Shown here in pieces: positions 1-11,480 of a stretch of DNA of 64,000 nt; the first letter of the stretch is position 1; each line of letters opens with the position of its first letter. The DNA lies in NCBI GenBank assembly GCA_039707655.1, contig CM077665.1, forward strand, positions 440,261,531 to 440,325,530, written 5' to 3'. Source of the stretch: Elymus sibiricus. Lineage: Eukaryota > Streptophyta > Magnoliopsida > Poales > Poaceae. The notes below the pieces were generated by a model. That model saw nothing but the letters and a program-made list of their open reading frames with translations. It had not been told where the DNA came from and did no database searches. A program made the translations under genes and the position numbers.

Positions 1-2
1 AA

Positions 3-717
3 TCAGCCCGTCAATTCTGGAATCGATTCCTGACCAAGAAAAACTAGATCGTTGACTGCCTGGATGCCGAGGCAATAGCCTCCTTCAGACATAATATCCG
101 GGACGAGTGGCTAGCTCGTCAGCTCGGCCAGGACAAGCCGAGGGCAATGTCCGCCCTTACCTCACTTATGACCCGCTTTTGCGCGGGTGAGGATAACAGG
201 CTAGCTCGACGAAGCCATAACCCCGAAGACCCCGGCACCTCTGAAGTCCGGGATGGAAATGGGAAACCACGACGTAACAAAAACAAACGCCGGCATAACA
301 ACGGCGATGCTGAGGACACGGCCGTTAATGCCGGTTTTCGCAACCCAAAATCCGGACAGCGGAAGAAACCTTCTAAAGGAAATCGAGATGGACCTACCAC
401 GCTGGACAAAATCATGGATATGCCCTACCAGATCCACGGCACCCAAGACAAGACCGCTACCCACACCAACCGTAATTGTTGGGTATTCAAACAAGCTGGC
501 AAACTCGCAGCCGAGGAACAAGGCAAGAGCCCACGCAGCGAGGACGATGACGAGCCCCGCGGTCCAAGCAATGGAGGACAAAAGCAGTTCCCTCCAAAGG
601 TAAAAACTGTGAACATGATATATGCCACTCACATACCGAAAAAGGAGAGGAAGCGAGCCCTTCGGGAGGTCTACGCCATAGAGCCCGTAGCCCCGAAGTA
701 TAACCCATGGTTGGCTT
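3..717 (+). pseudogene. gag remnant of element A (5' part missing, 3' end split by element B)
   Basis: One frame is open from the left edge to the insertion of B except for a TAG at 45-47. The translation has a basic, retrotransposon-gag character: DEWLARQLGQDKPRAM, then MTRFCAGEDNRLARR, a lysine- and arginine-rich linker, then CWVFKQAGKL and the charged stretch KKERKRALREVY. This matches the C-terminal part of Gag-like proteins of Tat-type Gypsy elements of grasses. The in-frame TAG lies where related proteins usually have lysine, so it is probably nonsense decay. The frame runs on at 9605 beyond the inserted Copia. Confidence 0.75.
713..717. repeat. Target-site duplication GGCTT, left copy, of element B
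   Basis: GGCTT directly precedes the TGTTGGGG end of the Copia element and is repeated at 9600-9604 directly after its CCAACA end. A 5-bp duplication is usual for LTR retrotransposons. Confidence 0.95.
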
Positions 718-2510
718 TGTTGGGGAGCGTTGCATGGGAAACAAATTTTTTTCCTACGCACACGCAAGATCTATCCATGGTGATGAGCATCTATGAGAGG
801 GAGAGTGGATCTACATACCCTTGTAGATCACTAAGAGGGAAGCGTTAAGAAACGCGGTTGATGTAGTCGAACGTCTTCGCGATCGAAATCGCCGAGCGTC
901 CCGCGATCCAATCACGATCTAGTACCGAACGGACGGCACCTCCGCGTTCAACACACGTACAGCTCGATGACGATCTCCGCCTTCTTGATCCAGCAAGAGG
1001 GAGCGGAGAGGTAGATGAGTTCTCCGGCAGCGCGACGGCGTGGCGGCGATGGTGGTGGAACTATTCTGGCAGGGCTTCGCCTAAGCACCGCCGAACTCGA
1101 CTAGAGGAGAAAACGATCTAGATGAAGTAGAGGGAGCACGTGGCAATTAGGGTTAGCTCTCCCCTCTAAATCCTCTAGTATATATAGGAGGGAGGGAGGG
1201 GAGGAGGCAGCCTCAAACCCTCAAGGGCTGGCCGAAATTGGAGGTGGAGGAGTCCTACTCCAATCCTATTAGGAGAAGGATTCCTCCTCTCCACTTGGAA
1301 ACCCTTTCCACCTTTCCCCCTTTGGGTTTTTCCCACCCCTAGCCGCATGGGCCTTAGTGGGGGGCTCGGCCAGCCCACTAAGGGCTGGCTTGACTCCTCC
1401 CACAGCCCATGAGGCCCTTTGGGTCAAGACACCCCTCCCGATGGTCACCGGTACCCCTCCCGACACTCCCGGTACACTACCGAAATATCCGAAACTTTTC
1501 CGGTGACCAAAACAGGACTTCCTATATATCAATCTTTACCTCCGGACCATTCTGGAGCTCCTCGTGACGTACAGGATCTCATCCAGGACTCCGAACAACC
1601 TTCGGTCACCACCATACATAACTCTACTATACCGAAACGTCACCGAACCTTAAGTGTGCAGACCCTGCGGGTTCGAGAACTATGTAGACATGACCGAGAC
1701 ACCTCTATGGTCAATAACCAATATCGGGACCTGGATGCCCATATTGGTTCCTACATATTCTATGAAGATCTATCGGTTGAACCTCTATGTCAAGGATTCA
1801 GTTAATCCCGTATGCTGTTCCCTTTGTTCTTCGGTATGTTACTTGCCCGAGATTCGATCGTCGGTATCTCTATACCTAGTTCAATCTCGTTACCGGCAAG
1901 TTTCTTTACTCGTTCCGTAATACAAGATCCCGTGGCTAACACTTTAGTCACATTGCTTGCAAGGCTTGTTGTGATGTTGTATTATTGAGTGGGCCCAGAG
2001 ATACCTCTCCATCACACGGAGTAACAAATCCCAGTCTTGATCCATGCCCACTCAATAGACACCCTCGAAGATACCTGTAGAGCATCTTTATAGTCACCCA
2101 GTTACGTTGTGACGTTTGATACACACAAGGTACTCCTCCGGTGTCAGTGAGTTGCATGATCTCATGGTCATAGGAACAGATACTTGACATGCAGAAAACT
2201 ATAGCAATAAACTGACACGATCTTATGCTATGTTCATAGTTTGGGTCTTGTCCATCACATCATTCTCCCAATGATGTGAGCCTGTTATCAAATGACATCT
2301 CATGTCTATGGCTAGGAAACCTTGACCATCTTTGATCAACAAGCTAGTCTACTAGAGGCACACTAGGGACACAGTGTTGTCTATGTATCCACACATGTAT
2401 CGGTGTTTCCAATCAATACAATTATAGCATGGATAATAAACGATTATCATTGAACAAGGAAATATAATAATAACTACTTTTATTATTACCTCTAGGGCAT
2501 TTATCCAACA
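718..2510 (-). repeat. 3' LTR of element B
   Basis: The 1793-bp repeat starts TGTTGGGG and ends TATCCAACA on the plus strand, and pairs with 7805-9599. A TATA-like TATATATA lies at 1179-1186, reading to the minus strand. This U3 is unlike that of element E: it lacks the GCGGTACTACCGC palindromes and has a GGGAGGGAGG run beside the TATA. It belongs to a different subfamily. Confidence 0.95.
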
Positions 2511-2523
2511 GTCTCCCACTTGC
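2511..2523 (-). other. Polypurine tract of element B
   Basis: Plus-strand GTCTCCCACTTGC reads GCAAGTGGGAGAC on the coding strand and sits immediately before the 3' LTR. This is the position and composition expected for the plus-strand DNA primer of a Copia element, and it is identical to the tract in element E. Confidence 0.85.
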
Positions 2524-2593
2524 ACTAGAGTCAATAATCTAGCTCACATCACTATGTGATTTACATTGTAATGAATCTAACACCCATATAGTT

Positions 2594-5500
2594 CTAGCGT
2601 TGATCATGTTTAGCCCTTGGAAGAGGTTTAGTCATCGGATCTACAACATTCAGATCCGTGTGTACTTTGCAAATATTTATGTCGTCCTCCTTGATGTAAT
2701 CGCGGATGGAGTTGAAACGTCGCTTTATGTGTCTGGTCCTCTTGTGAAACCTTGGTTCCTTGGCTAGAGCAATGGCACCAGTGTTATCACAGAACAGAGT
2801 CATTGGGTTCAGTGCACTAGGCACTACTCCAAGATCTGTCATGAACTCCTTCATCCAGACACCTTCCTTCGCCGCCTCCGAGGCAGCGATGTACTCCGCT
2901 TCGCATGTAGAATCAGCTACCACGCTTTGCTTGGAACTGCACCAGCTTACCGCACCCCCATTGAGAATAAATACGTATCCGGTTTGCGACTTAGAGTCAT
3001 CCGGATCAGTGTCAAAGCTTGCATCGACATAACCCTTTACGACAAGCTCTTGATCACCTCCATAAACGAGAAACATGTCCTTAGTCCTTTTCAGGTACTT
3101 CAGGATATTCTTGACCGCCGTCCAATGTTCCATTCCCGGATCACTTTGAAACCTTCCGGCCATACTTATGGAAAGGCTGACATCGGGTCTTGTGCACAGC
3201 ATTGCATACATGATAGAGCCTATGGCTGAAGCATAGGGGACGACACTCATCTTTTCTCTATCTTCTGCAGTAACTGGGCATTGAGTCTTACTCAACTTCA
3301 CACCTTGCAATACAGGCAAGAACCCCTTCTTGGACTGATCCATTTTGAACTTCTTCAAAACTTTGTCAAGGTATGTGCTCTGTGAAAGTCCTATTAAACG
3401 TCTCGATCTATATCTATAGATGTTGATGCCTAATATGAAAGCAGCTTCTCCTAGGTCCTTCATTGAAAAACTCTTGTTCAAATATTCCACCACGCTTTCC
3501 AACATTTCTATATTGTTTCCAATCAGCAATATGTCATCCACATATAATATTAGAAACGCTATAGAGCTCCCACTCACTTTCTTGTAAATACAAGCTTCTC
3601 CGTAAACTTGTATAAACCCGAATGCTTTGATCACCTCATCAAAGCGAAGATTCCAACTCTGAGATGCTTGCACTTGTCCATAAATGGATCGCTGGAGTTT
3701 GCAAACTTTGTCAGCATTCTCTGGATCGACAAAACCTTCTGGTTGCATCATATACAACTCTTCCTTAAGGAAACCGTTAAGGAACGCTGTTTTGACATCC
3801 ATCTGCCAAATTTCATAATCGAAAAAGGCAGCTATTGCTAACATGATTCTGACAGACTTAAGCATCGCTACGGGTGAGAAGGTCTCATCGTAGTCAACTC
3901 CTTGAACTTGTGAAAAACCCTTTGCCACAAGTCGAGCTTTATAGACGGTGACATTACCGTCCGCGTCCGTCTTCCTCTTAAAGATCCATTTGTTCCGAAT
4001 GGCCTTGCACCCTTCAGGTAATACTTCCAAAGCCCATTCTTTGTTTTCATACATGGATCCCATCTCAGATTTCATGGCCTCTAACCATTTCTCGGAATCC
4101 GGGCCCATCATCGCTTCTCCATAGCTCGTAGGTTCATCGTTGTCCAACAACATGACCTCTAAGACAGGGTTGCCGTACCACTCTGGAGAAGTACGCGTCC
4201 TTGTCGACCTACGAGGTTCGACAGCAACTTGATCTGAAGCTTCATGATCATCATCATTAACTTCCTCCTCAACCGATGTAGGCTCTACAAAAACATCTTT
4301 CTGCGCTGCGCTACTCTCAGGTTGAAGTAAAGGTTCGACAACCTCATCAAGTTCTATCTTCCTCCCACTCAATTCTTTTGAGAGAAACTCTTTCTCAAGA
4401 AATGTTCCGTTTTTAGCGACAAACACTTTGCCTTCGGATCTGAGATAGAAGGTATACCCAACTGTCTCTTTTGGGTATCCTATGAAGACGCATTTCTCCG
4501 CTTTGGGTTCCAGCTTTTCAGGCTGTAGCTTTTTGACATAAGCATCACATCCCCAAACTTTAAGAAACGACAACTTTGGCTTCTTGCCAAACCACAGTTC
4601 AAATGGCGTCGTTTCAACGGATTTCGATGGTGCCCTATTTAAAGTGAATGCAGCTGTCTCTAATGCATAACCCCAAAACGATAGTGGCAAATCGGCAAGA
4701 GACATCATAGATCGCACCATATCCAATAAGGTTCGATTACGACGTTCGGACACACCATTATGCTGTGGTTTTCCAGGCGGTGTCAATTGTGAAACAATTC
4801 CACACTATCTTAAGTGACTGCCAAACTCATAACTCAGATATTCTCCTCATCGATCAGATCGTAGGAATTTAATCTTCTTGTTACGATGATTCTCAACTTC
4901 ACTCTGAAATTGCTTGAACTTTTCAAACGTTTCAGACTTGTGTTTCATTAAGTAAATATACCCATATCTACTTAAGTCATCAGTGAAGGTGAGAAAATAA
5001 CGATATCCACTGCGCGCCTCAATGCTCATCGGACCGCACACATCAGTATGTATGATTTCCAACAAGTCACTTGCCCGTTCCATTGCTCCAGAGAATGGCG
5101 TCTTAGTCATCTTGCCCATGAGGCATGGTTCACACGTGTCAAGTGATTCAAAATCAAGTGACTCCAAAAGTCCATCAGCATGGAGCTTCTTCATGCGTTT
5201 TACACCAATATGACCTAAACGGCAGTGCCACAAGAAAGTGGTATTATCATTATCAATCCTACATCTTTTGGCATCAATGTTATGAACATGTGTATCATCA
5301 CTATCGAGATTCAATAAGAATAAACCCCTCACATTGGGTGCATGACCATAAAAGATATTACTCATATAAATAGAACAACCATTATTCACCGATTTAAATG
5401 AGTAACCGTCTCGCAATAAACAAGATCCAGATATAATGTTCATGCTTAACGCATGCACTAAATAACAATTATTCAGGTTCATCACTAATCCCGATGGTAA

Positions 5501-6544
5501 TCGAAGAGAGAGCGTGCCGACGGAGATCACATCAACCTTGGAACCATTTCCCACGTGCATCGTCACTTCATCCTTTGCCAGCCTCCGTCTATTCCGCAGT
5601 TCCTGTTTTGAATTGCAAATGTGAGCAACCGCACCGGTATCAAATACCCATGCACTACAACGAGGGTTGGTAAGGTACACATCAATAACATGTATATCAT
5701 ATATACCTTGTTTGTTGTTGGCCGCCTTCTTGTCAGCCAAATACTTGGGGCAGTTCCGCTTCCAGTGACCAGTTCCCTTGCAATGAAAACACTCAGTTTC
5801 TGGCTTGGGTCCAGACTTGGGTTTCTTCACGGGAGGGGCAACTGCTTTGCCACTCTTCTTGGAGTTACCCTTCTTACCCTTTCCATTCTTCTTGAAACTA
5901 GTGGTATTATTGACCATCAACACTTGAAGTTCCATCTGAATCTCAGACTCAGCGACTTTCAACATCGCAAACAGCTCGGCGACTGACTTGTTCATCCCAT
6001 GCATGTTATAGTTCAACACGAAGCTCTTGTAGCTAGGTGGCAATGATTGAAGAACTCTGTCAGTGATCGCCTCTGCTGGAAGGGGCATCCCCAATTCAGC
6101 TAGACGTGTGGAATACCCAGACATTTTGAGTATGTGTTCACTGACAGACCCGTTCTCCTCCATCTTGCAAGCATAGAACTTATCGGAGGTCTCATACCTC
6201 TCGATCCGGGCATTCTTCTGAAAGATAAACTTCAACTTAAGGAACATATCATATGCTCCATGACGTTCAAAACGTCTTTGAAGTCCTGGTTCTAAGCCAT
6301 ACAACATTGCACATTGAACCATTGAGTAATCATCAGAACGAGCCTGCCAGGCGTTCACAACGTCCGGAGACTCAACTGGAGCGGGTGGATCACCAAGCGG
6401 TGCATCAAGGACATAACTCTTTTGGGAAGCCGTAAGGATAATCCTCAGATTATGGGCCCAGTCCACAAAGTTACTTCCATCATCTTTCAACTTAGCTTTC
6501 TCTAGGAACGCATTAAAATTTAGGGGTGCTACTGCGCGAGCCAT
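2594..6544 (-). pseudogene. gag-pol polyprotein of element B, broken by stop codons
   Basis: The frame starts at ATG 6544 (MARAVAPLNF) and would give about 1317 residues. Order: Gag; CCHC zinc knuckle CFHCKGTGHWKRNC; aspartic protease FDTGA; GAG-pre-integrase HCRLGHIG...CEPC; integrase core (HTDVCGPM, FLRSD, SERRN); reverse transcriptase with YVDDILLIG; RNase H ending near KPLPRAKH. A TGA at 4847-4849 replaces a glycine codon after FLRSDR. A TAG about 18 codons on replaces glutamine. A third stop, TAG where element E has CAG, cuts the C-terminus at 2594. The two long open pieces (6544-4847 and 4786-2594) are in one frame, so nonsense codons rather than a frameshift separate them. The protease, integrase and RT catalytic motifs I checked are otherwise present. 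Confidence 0.93.
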
Positions 6545-7789
6545 GATCTACAACATACATTTTGCAAAAACAACTTAGACTATTGTTCAAGATAATGAGT
6601 TTAGTTAATCATATTACTTAAAAAACTCCCACTCAAATTGACATCCCTCCGGTCATTCGAGTGTCACATGATCCAAATCCACCAACTCAAGTCCGATCAT
6701 CACGTGAGTTGAGGTGGTTTCAATGGTGAACATCTTCATGTTGATCATATCTACTATATGACTCATGTTCGACCTTTCGGTCTCTTGTGTTCCGAGGCCA
6801 TGTCTGTACATGCTAGGCTCGTCAAGTTTAACCCGAGTGTTCCGCACGTGCAACACTGGCTTGCACCCGTTGTATGCGAACGTAGAGTCTATAACACCCG
6901 ATCATCTCGTGGTGTCTCGAAACGACGAACTTTCGCAACGGTGCACACTCGGGGAGAACACAATTTATCTTGAAATTTAAGTGAGGGATCACCTTATAAT
7001 GCTACCGTCGTCATAAGCAAAATAAGATGCATAAAAGGATTAACATCACATGCAAATCATAAGTGACATGATATGGCCATGAACTTGTGCTTTTGATCTC
7101 CATCTTCAAAGCACCGGCATGATCTCCATTGTCACCGGCATAACACCATGATCTCCATCATCTTGATCTCCATCAATGTGTCGCCATGAGGTTGTCGCGC
7201 CGACTGTTGCTTCCACGACTATTGCTAACTCATAGCGATAAAGTAAAGCAAAAACGGCGAAAATAATTAAAGACAACCCTATGGCTCCTGCCGGTTGCCG
7301 TACTCATCGACATGCAAGTCGTGATATTCTATACAATACATGATCATCTCATACATCACATATATCTCATCATGTAATTGGCCATATCACATCACAACAT
7401 ACCCTGCAAAAACAAGTTAGACGTCCTCTAATTGTTGTTGCAAGTTTTACGTGGTTGCTATGGGTATCTAGCAAGAACAATTCTTACCTACGCAAAAACC
7501 ACAACGGTGATACAAAAATTGCTATTCAACCTTCTCAAGGACCGCCTTTGTCAAATCCGATCCGACTAAAGTGGGAGAAACAGACACCCGCCAGCCATCT
7601 TTATGCAACGAAGTTACATGTCAGTTGATGGAACCGGTCTCTCGTAAGCGTACGAGTAATGTTGGTCCGGGCCGCTTCATCCCACAATACCGCCGAATCA
7701 AGAAAAAACAAAGGGAGGAAGCAATCTGAATATCAACGCCCACAAACTCCTTTGTGTTTCTACTCGAGATCTCATCTACACATAGACCT
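6545..7789 (-). other. 5' untranslated leader of element B
   Basis: About 1.2 kb between primer site and gag start, colinear with the leaders of element E (23825-25062 and 30964-32201). It holds short ORFs but no convincing protein gene. Long leaders are usual in BARE/Angela elements. Confidence 0.8.
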
Positions 7790-7803
7790 AGCTCATGATG
7801 CCA
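7790..7803 (-). other. Primer-binding site of element B
   Basis: Read on the minus strand, TGGCATCATGAGC follows the 5' LTR end after about one base. It resembles the initiator-methionine tRNA complement TGGTATCAGAGC used by Copia elements, with several changes. Confidence 0.65.
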
Positions 7804-7804
7804 C

Positions 7805-9599
7805 TGTTGGGGAACGTTGCATGGGCAACAAATTTTTTTCCTACGCACACGCAAGATCTATCCATGGTGATGAGCATCTACGAGAGGGAGAGTGGATCTA
7901 CATACCCTTGTAGATCGCTAAGCGGGAAGCGTTAAGAAACGCGGTTGATGTTGTCGAACGTCTTCGCGATCCAAATCGCCGAGCGTCCCGCGATCCAATC
8001 ACAATCTAGTACCGAACGGACGGGACCTCCGCGTTCAGCACACGTACAGCTCGATGACGATCTCCACCTTCTTGATCCAGCAAGAGGGAGCGAAGAGGTA
8101 GATGAGTTCTCCGGCAGCGCAACGGCGTGGCGGCGATGGTGGTGGAACTATTCCGGCAGGGCTTCGCCTAAGCACCGCCGAACTAGACTAGAGGAGAAAA
8201 CGATCTAGATGAAGTAGAGGGAGCACGTGGCAATTAGGGTTAGCTCTCCCCTCTAAATCCTCTAGTATATATAGGAGGGAGGGAGGGGAGGAGGCAGCCT
8301 CAAACCCTCAAGGGCTGGCCGAAATTGGAGGTGGAGGAGTCCTACTCCAATCCTATTAGGAGTAGGATTCCTCTTCTCCACTTGGAAACCCTTTCCACCT
8401 TTCCCCCTTTGGGTTTTTCCCACCCCTAGCCGCATGGGCCTTAGCGGGGGGCTCGGCCAGCCCACTAAGGGCTGGTTTGACTCCTCCCACAGCCCATGAG
8501 GCCCTTTGGGTCGAGACACCCCTCCCGATGGTCCCCGGTACCCCTCCCGACACTCCCGGTACACTACCGAAATACCCAAAACTTTTCCGGTGAACAAAAT
8601 GGGACTTCCTATATATCAATCTTTACCTCCGGACCATTCCGGAGCTCCTCGTGACGTCCAAGATCTCATCCGGGACTCCGAACAACCTTCGGTCACCACC
8701 ATACATAACTCTACTATACCGAAACGTCACCGAACCTTAAGTGTGCAGACCCTGCGGGTTCGAGAACTATGTAGACATGACCGAGACACCTCTACGGTCA
8801 ATAACCAATAGCGGGACCTGGATGCCCATATTGGTTCCTACATATTCTACGAAGATCTTTATCGGTTGAACCTCTATGTCAAGGATTCAGGTAATCCCGT
8901 ACGATGTTCCCTTTGTTCTTTGGTATGTTACTTGCCCGAGATTCGATCGTCGGTATCTCTATACCTAGTTCAATCTCGTTACCGGCAAGTTTCTTTACTC
9001 GTTCCGTAATACAAGATCCCATGGCTAACACTTTAGTCACATTGCTTGCAAGGCTTGTTGTGATGTTGTATTACTGAGTGGGCCCAGAGATACCTCTCCG
9101 TCACACGGAGTAACAAATCCCAGTCTTGATCCATGCCCACTCAATAGACACCCTCGGAGATACCTGTAGAGCATATTTATAGTCACCCAGTTACGTTGTG
9201 ACATTTGATACACACAAGGTACTCCTCCGGTGTCAGCGAGTTGCATGATCTCATGGTCATAGGAACAGATACTTGACATGCAGAAAACTATAGCAATAAA
9301 CTGACACGATCATATGCTACGTTCATAGTTTGGGTCTTGTCCATCACATCATTCTCCCAATGATGTGATCCTGTTATCAAATGATATCTGATGTCTATGG
9401 CTAGGATACCTTGACCATCTTTGATCAACAAGCTAGTCTACTAGAGGCACACTAGGGACACAGTGTTGTCTATGTATCCACGCATGTATCGGTGTTTACA
9501 ATCAATACAATTATAGCATGGATAATAAACGATTATCATTGAACAAGGAAATATAATAATAACAACTTTTATTATTGCATCTAGGGCATATTTCCAACA
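7805..9599 (-). repeat. 5' LTR of element B
   Basis: The 1795-bp repeat runs from TGTTGGGGAACG to TTTCCAACA and is flanked outside by GGCTT. The TATA-like TATATATA is at 8266-8273 (minus). Many point differences from the partner LTR show that time has passed since insertion. Confidence 0.95.
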
Positions 9600-9604
9600 G
9601 GCTT
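9600..9604. repeat. Target-site duplication GGCTT, right copy, of element B
   Basis: Exact match to 713-717. Removing element B and one GGCTT restores a continuous Gypsy reading frame. Confidence 0.95.
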
Positions 9605-10056
9605 GCCCGATCACCTTCGACCGACGGGACCATCCGACCAGTATCCTTCACGAAGGCTCAGCAGCCCTCGTTCTAGACCCCATTATCGATGGGTATCACC
9701 TCACTAGAGTCCTAATGGATGGAGGAAGTAGCCTTAATCTGATTTACTCAGACACAGTGAAAAGGATGGGTATAGATCCGTCAAGGATCAAACCTAGCAA
9801 CACTACCTTTAAAGGAGTGATCCCAAGCGTCGAAGCCCGCTGCTCGGGCACCGTGAATCTAGAAGTAGTGTTCGGCTCGCCCGACAACTTCCGCAGCAAA
9901 GACTTGATCTTCGACATTGTTCCTTTTCGCAGCGGTTATCACGCCCTACTCGGCCGCACAACATTCGCTCGCTTTAACGCCGTCCCCCACTACGCGTACC
10001 TGAAGCTCAAGATTCCCGGGCCTAGGGGAGTCATTACTGTCAACGGCAACACATAG
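9605..10056 (+). pseudogene. Aspartic protease domain of element A
   Basis: The frame continues from gag across the Copia insertion and stops at 10056. It contains VLMDGGSSLNLIY, the retropepsin-like D-[GT]-G-[AS]-S site in its DGGSS form, then an LLGRTTFARF motif, the second conserved segment of plant Gypsy proteases. Its likely role was processing of the Gag polyprotein. No reverse transcriptase follows: the downstream sequence reads only a further acidic tail (RTEEHTAALAAEFR) with several stops. The catalytic Asp is present, but the source polyprotein is split and incomplete. Confidence 0.8.
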
Positions 10057-11480
10057 TGCTCTCTCAGAACTGAGGAACACACAGCGGCCCTGGCAGCCGA
10101 ATTCCGGTACGGCGACGATAGGCCGACGCCCAAATCAGCCATAAAGGCACGTCAGGATAGTAAACGAGCTCGGTCTCAGCCCGAACTCCCGGAATCATCT
10201 TCCGCCCAACAAAAATAGGGATACGCCCCCACAGCACAGCCCTAGTTCCCGTAAAATATGTGCCAAGAAGGCAGAACTTCGTGCTCAAAATACCATGGGC
10301 AGCTGTGGGGACCCACTATCAAGGGGAAAGTGTTCGGCTGGACCGAACTATTGCCAACACTTGTCTTCGGACAAACCACAGGTACCATCTAGGACCTTCC
10401 AAGCGTAAAGCTCATACACACTGCGGCGACCTCTCAAGATCTTCTTCCCAAGGTCCGTTCGCCAATGGCAATCACCTTTCAAGGAACGCAACCCCCTCGG
10501 GAACAAAGGAGCAGTCACGCGACAGGGCACATGGAGGACGTCAAGCCACGCATCGAAGACCCCGGGTAAAACCTCTCCTTTGTAAACTTTATTTTTTATT
10601 TTGAAAATACCTGTAACAGTTGCTTCGGCAGTTTGAGTTATAAGAATTCATCAGAAATAAAGACCATCCTTTACGGCCTCCTTACTGTACTTTATGTCAC
10701 ATACTCTGTTCTCTACTCACCGACGCCGGTAGCAAAGCTGTTCGGTACAAAATACGATGCGACCGGCTAATAGACCGGGGGCTTAACTATTAAAATCGCC
10801 CCAAGCATCACCCCGGCACTATTGTTTATGTGTTCGGCATCTCGGATGTCGCGTTATTTGAATCGGTTCCGAATTTTTTCTTGGGTCAATGGTTGGGTTG
10901 CCCGGCTCCTGTGTTTGCCCTCTTACGTTCCGCTCGTTCGGCTAAAAGGGTAAAGGGAGAACCACTGCAATTGTGCTTCCAGCTCGCCTGGTCAAGTACC
11001 TCAGTGGAGAAAGCCGAAAACTGACTGTCATAATAAGCGAGAACTGGTCTGGAATCCGAGCATAAGTGTCAAACTAAAAATTGATAGAGGTTAATCCGTG
11101 TTATACGAGGGGTTTGTACTATTTCAAACCATGTGATGATGGTTTCAACCTCGGTGTATCCGAATATCACAACACACTGGGGGCTCGTCATCAGCCCCCG
11201 CAGTCAAGCTCCTACGGCTAAGTGAAAGCACTAAAGCATCATAGTCCGATTGCCTTGTTCCCCGCGCACTACCGCCTTCGGGCACCGATACGTCGGCTAA
11301 GGGTCACAGTGTGGAGGAAGGAACACCTCGTGTGGCATCTACAAGGGGGCTGAAGCCGACAACTCACAACTTTCACATAAAATGGCCACATAGGAGTCAA
11401 AATAATACAAAGCTTAAAGACATGATAAACCATGCACCGGATTATAAAGCGGAACAGTCATCGGATACATACCAAAATAT
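10057..11480 (+). other. Non-coding internal region of element A
   Basis: The first 500 bases keep traces of a Gag-Pro C-terminal tail interrupted by stops. The rest has no coding signal that I trust. No RT, RNase H or integrase motif was found on either strand, which is the main argument that element A is non-autonomous. Confidence 0.6.

Larger units (their letters stand above)
718..9599 (-). mobile_element. Element B: complete Angela/WIS/BARE-type Copia retrotransposon
   Basis: This 8882-bp element lies on the minus strand. It has two LTRs of about 1.79 kb (718-2510 and 7805-9599) with TG...CA ends, a polypurine tract (2511-2523), a primer site (about 7790-7803), a leader and one gag-pol frame (6544 to 2594). 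It is flanked by GGCTT on both sides. In the first 420 bp the LTRs differ at about 15 positions by eye, roughly 3.5%, so it is older than element E. The polyprotein has three in-frame stops, so this copy is not autonomous. Confidence 0.95.

Noticed and set aside
147..848. A single 233-residue gene running through 717
   Set aside because: The last 43 codons are LTR sequence of element B, read by chance beyond the gag insertion point.
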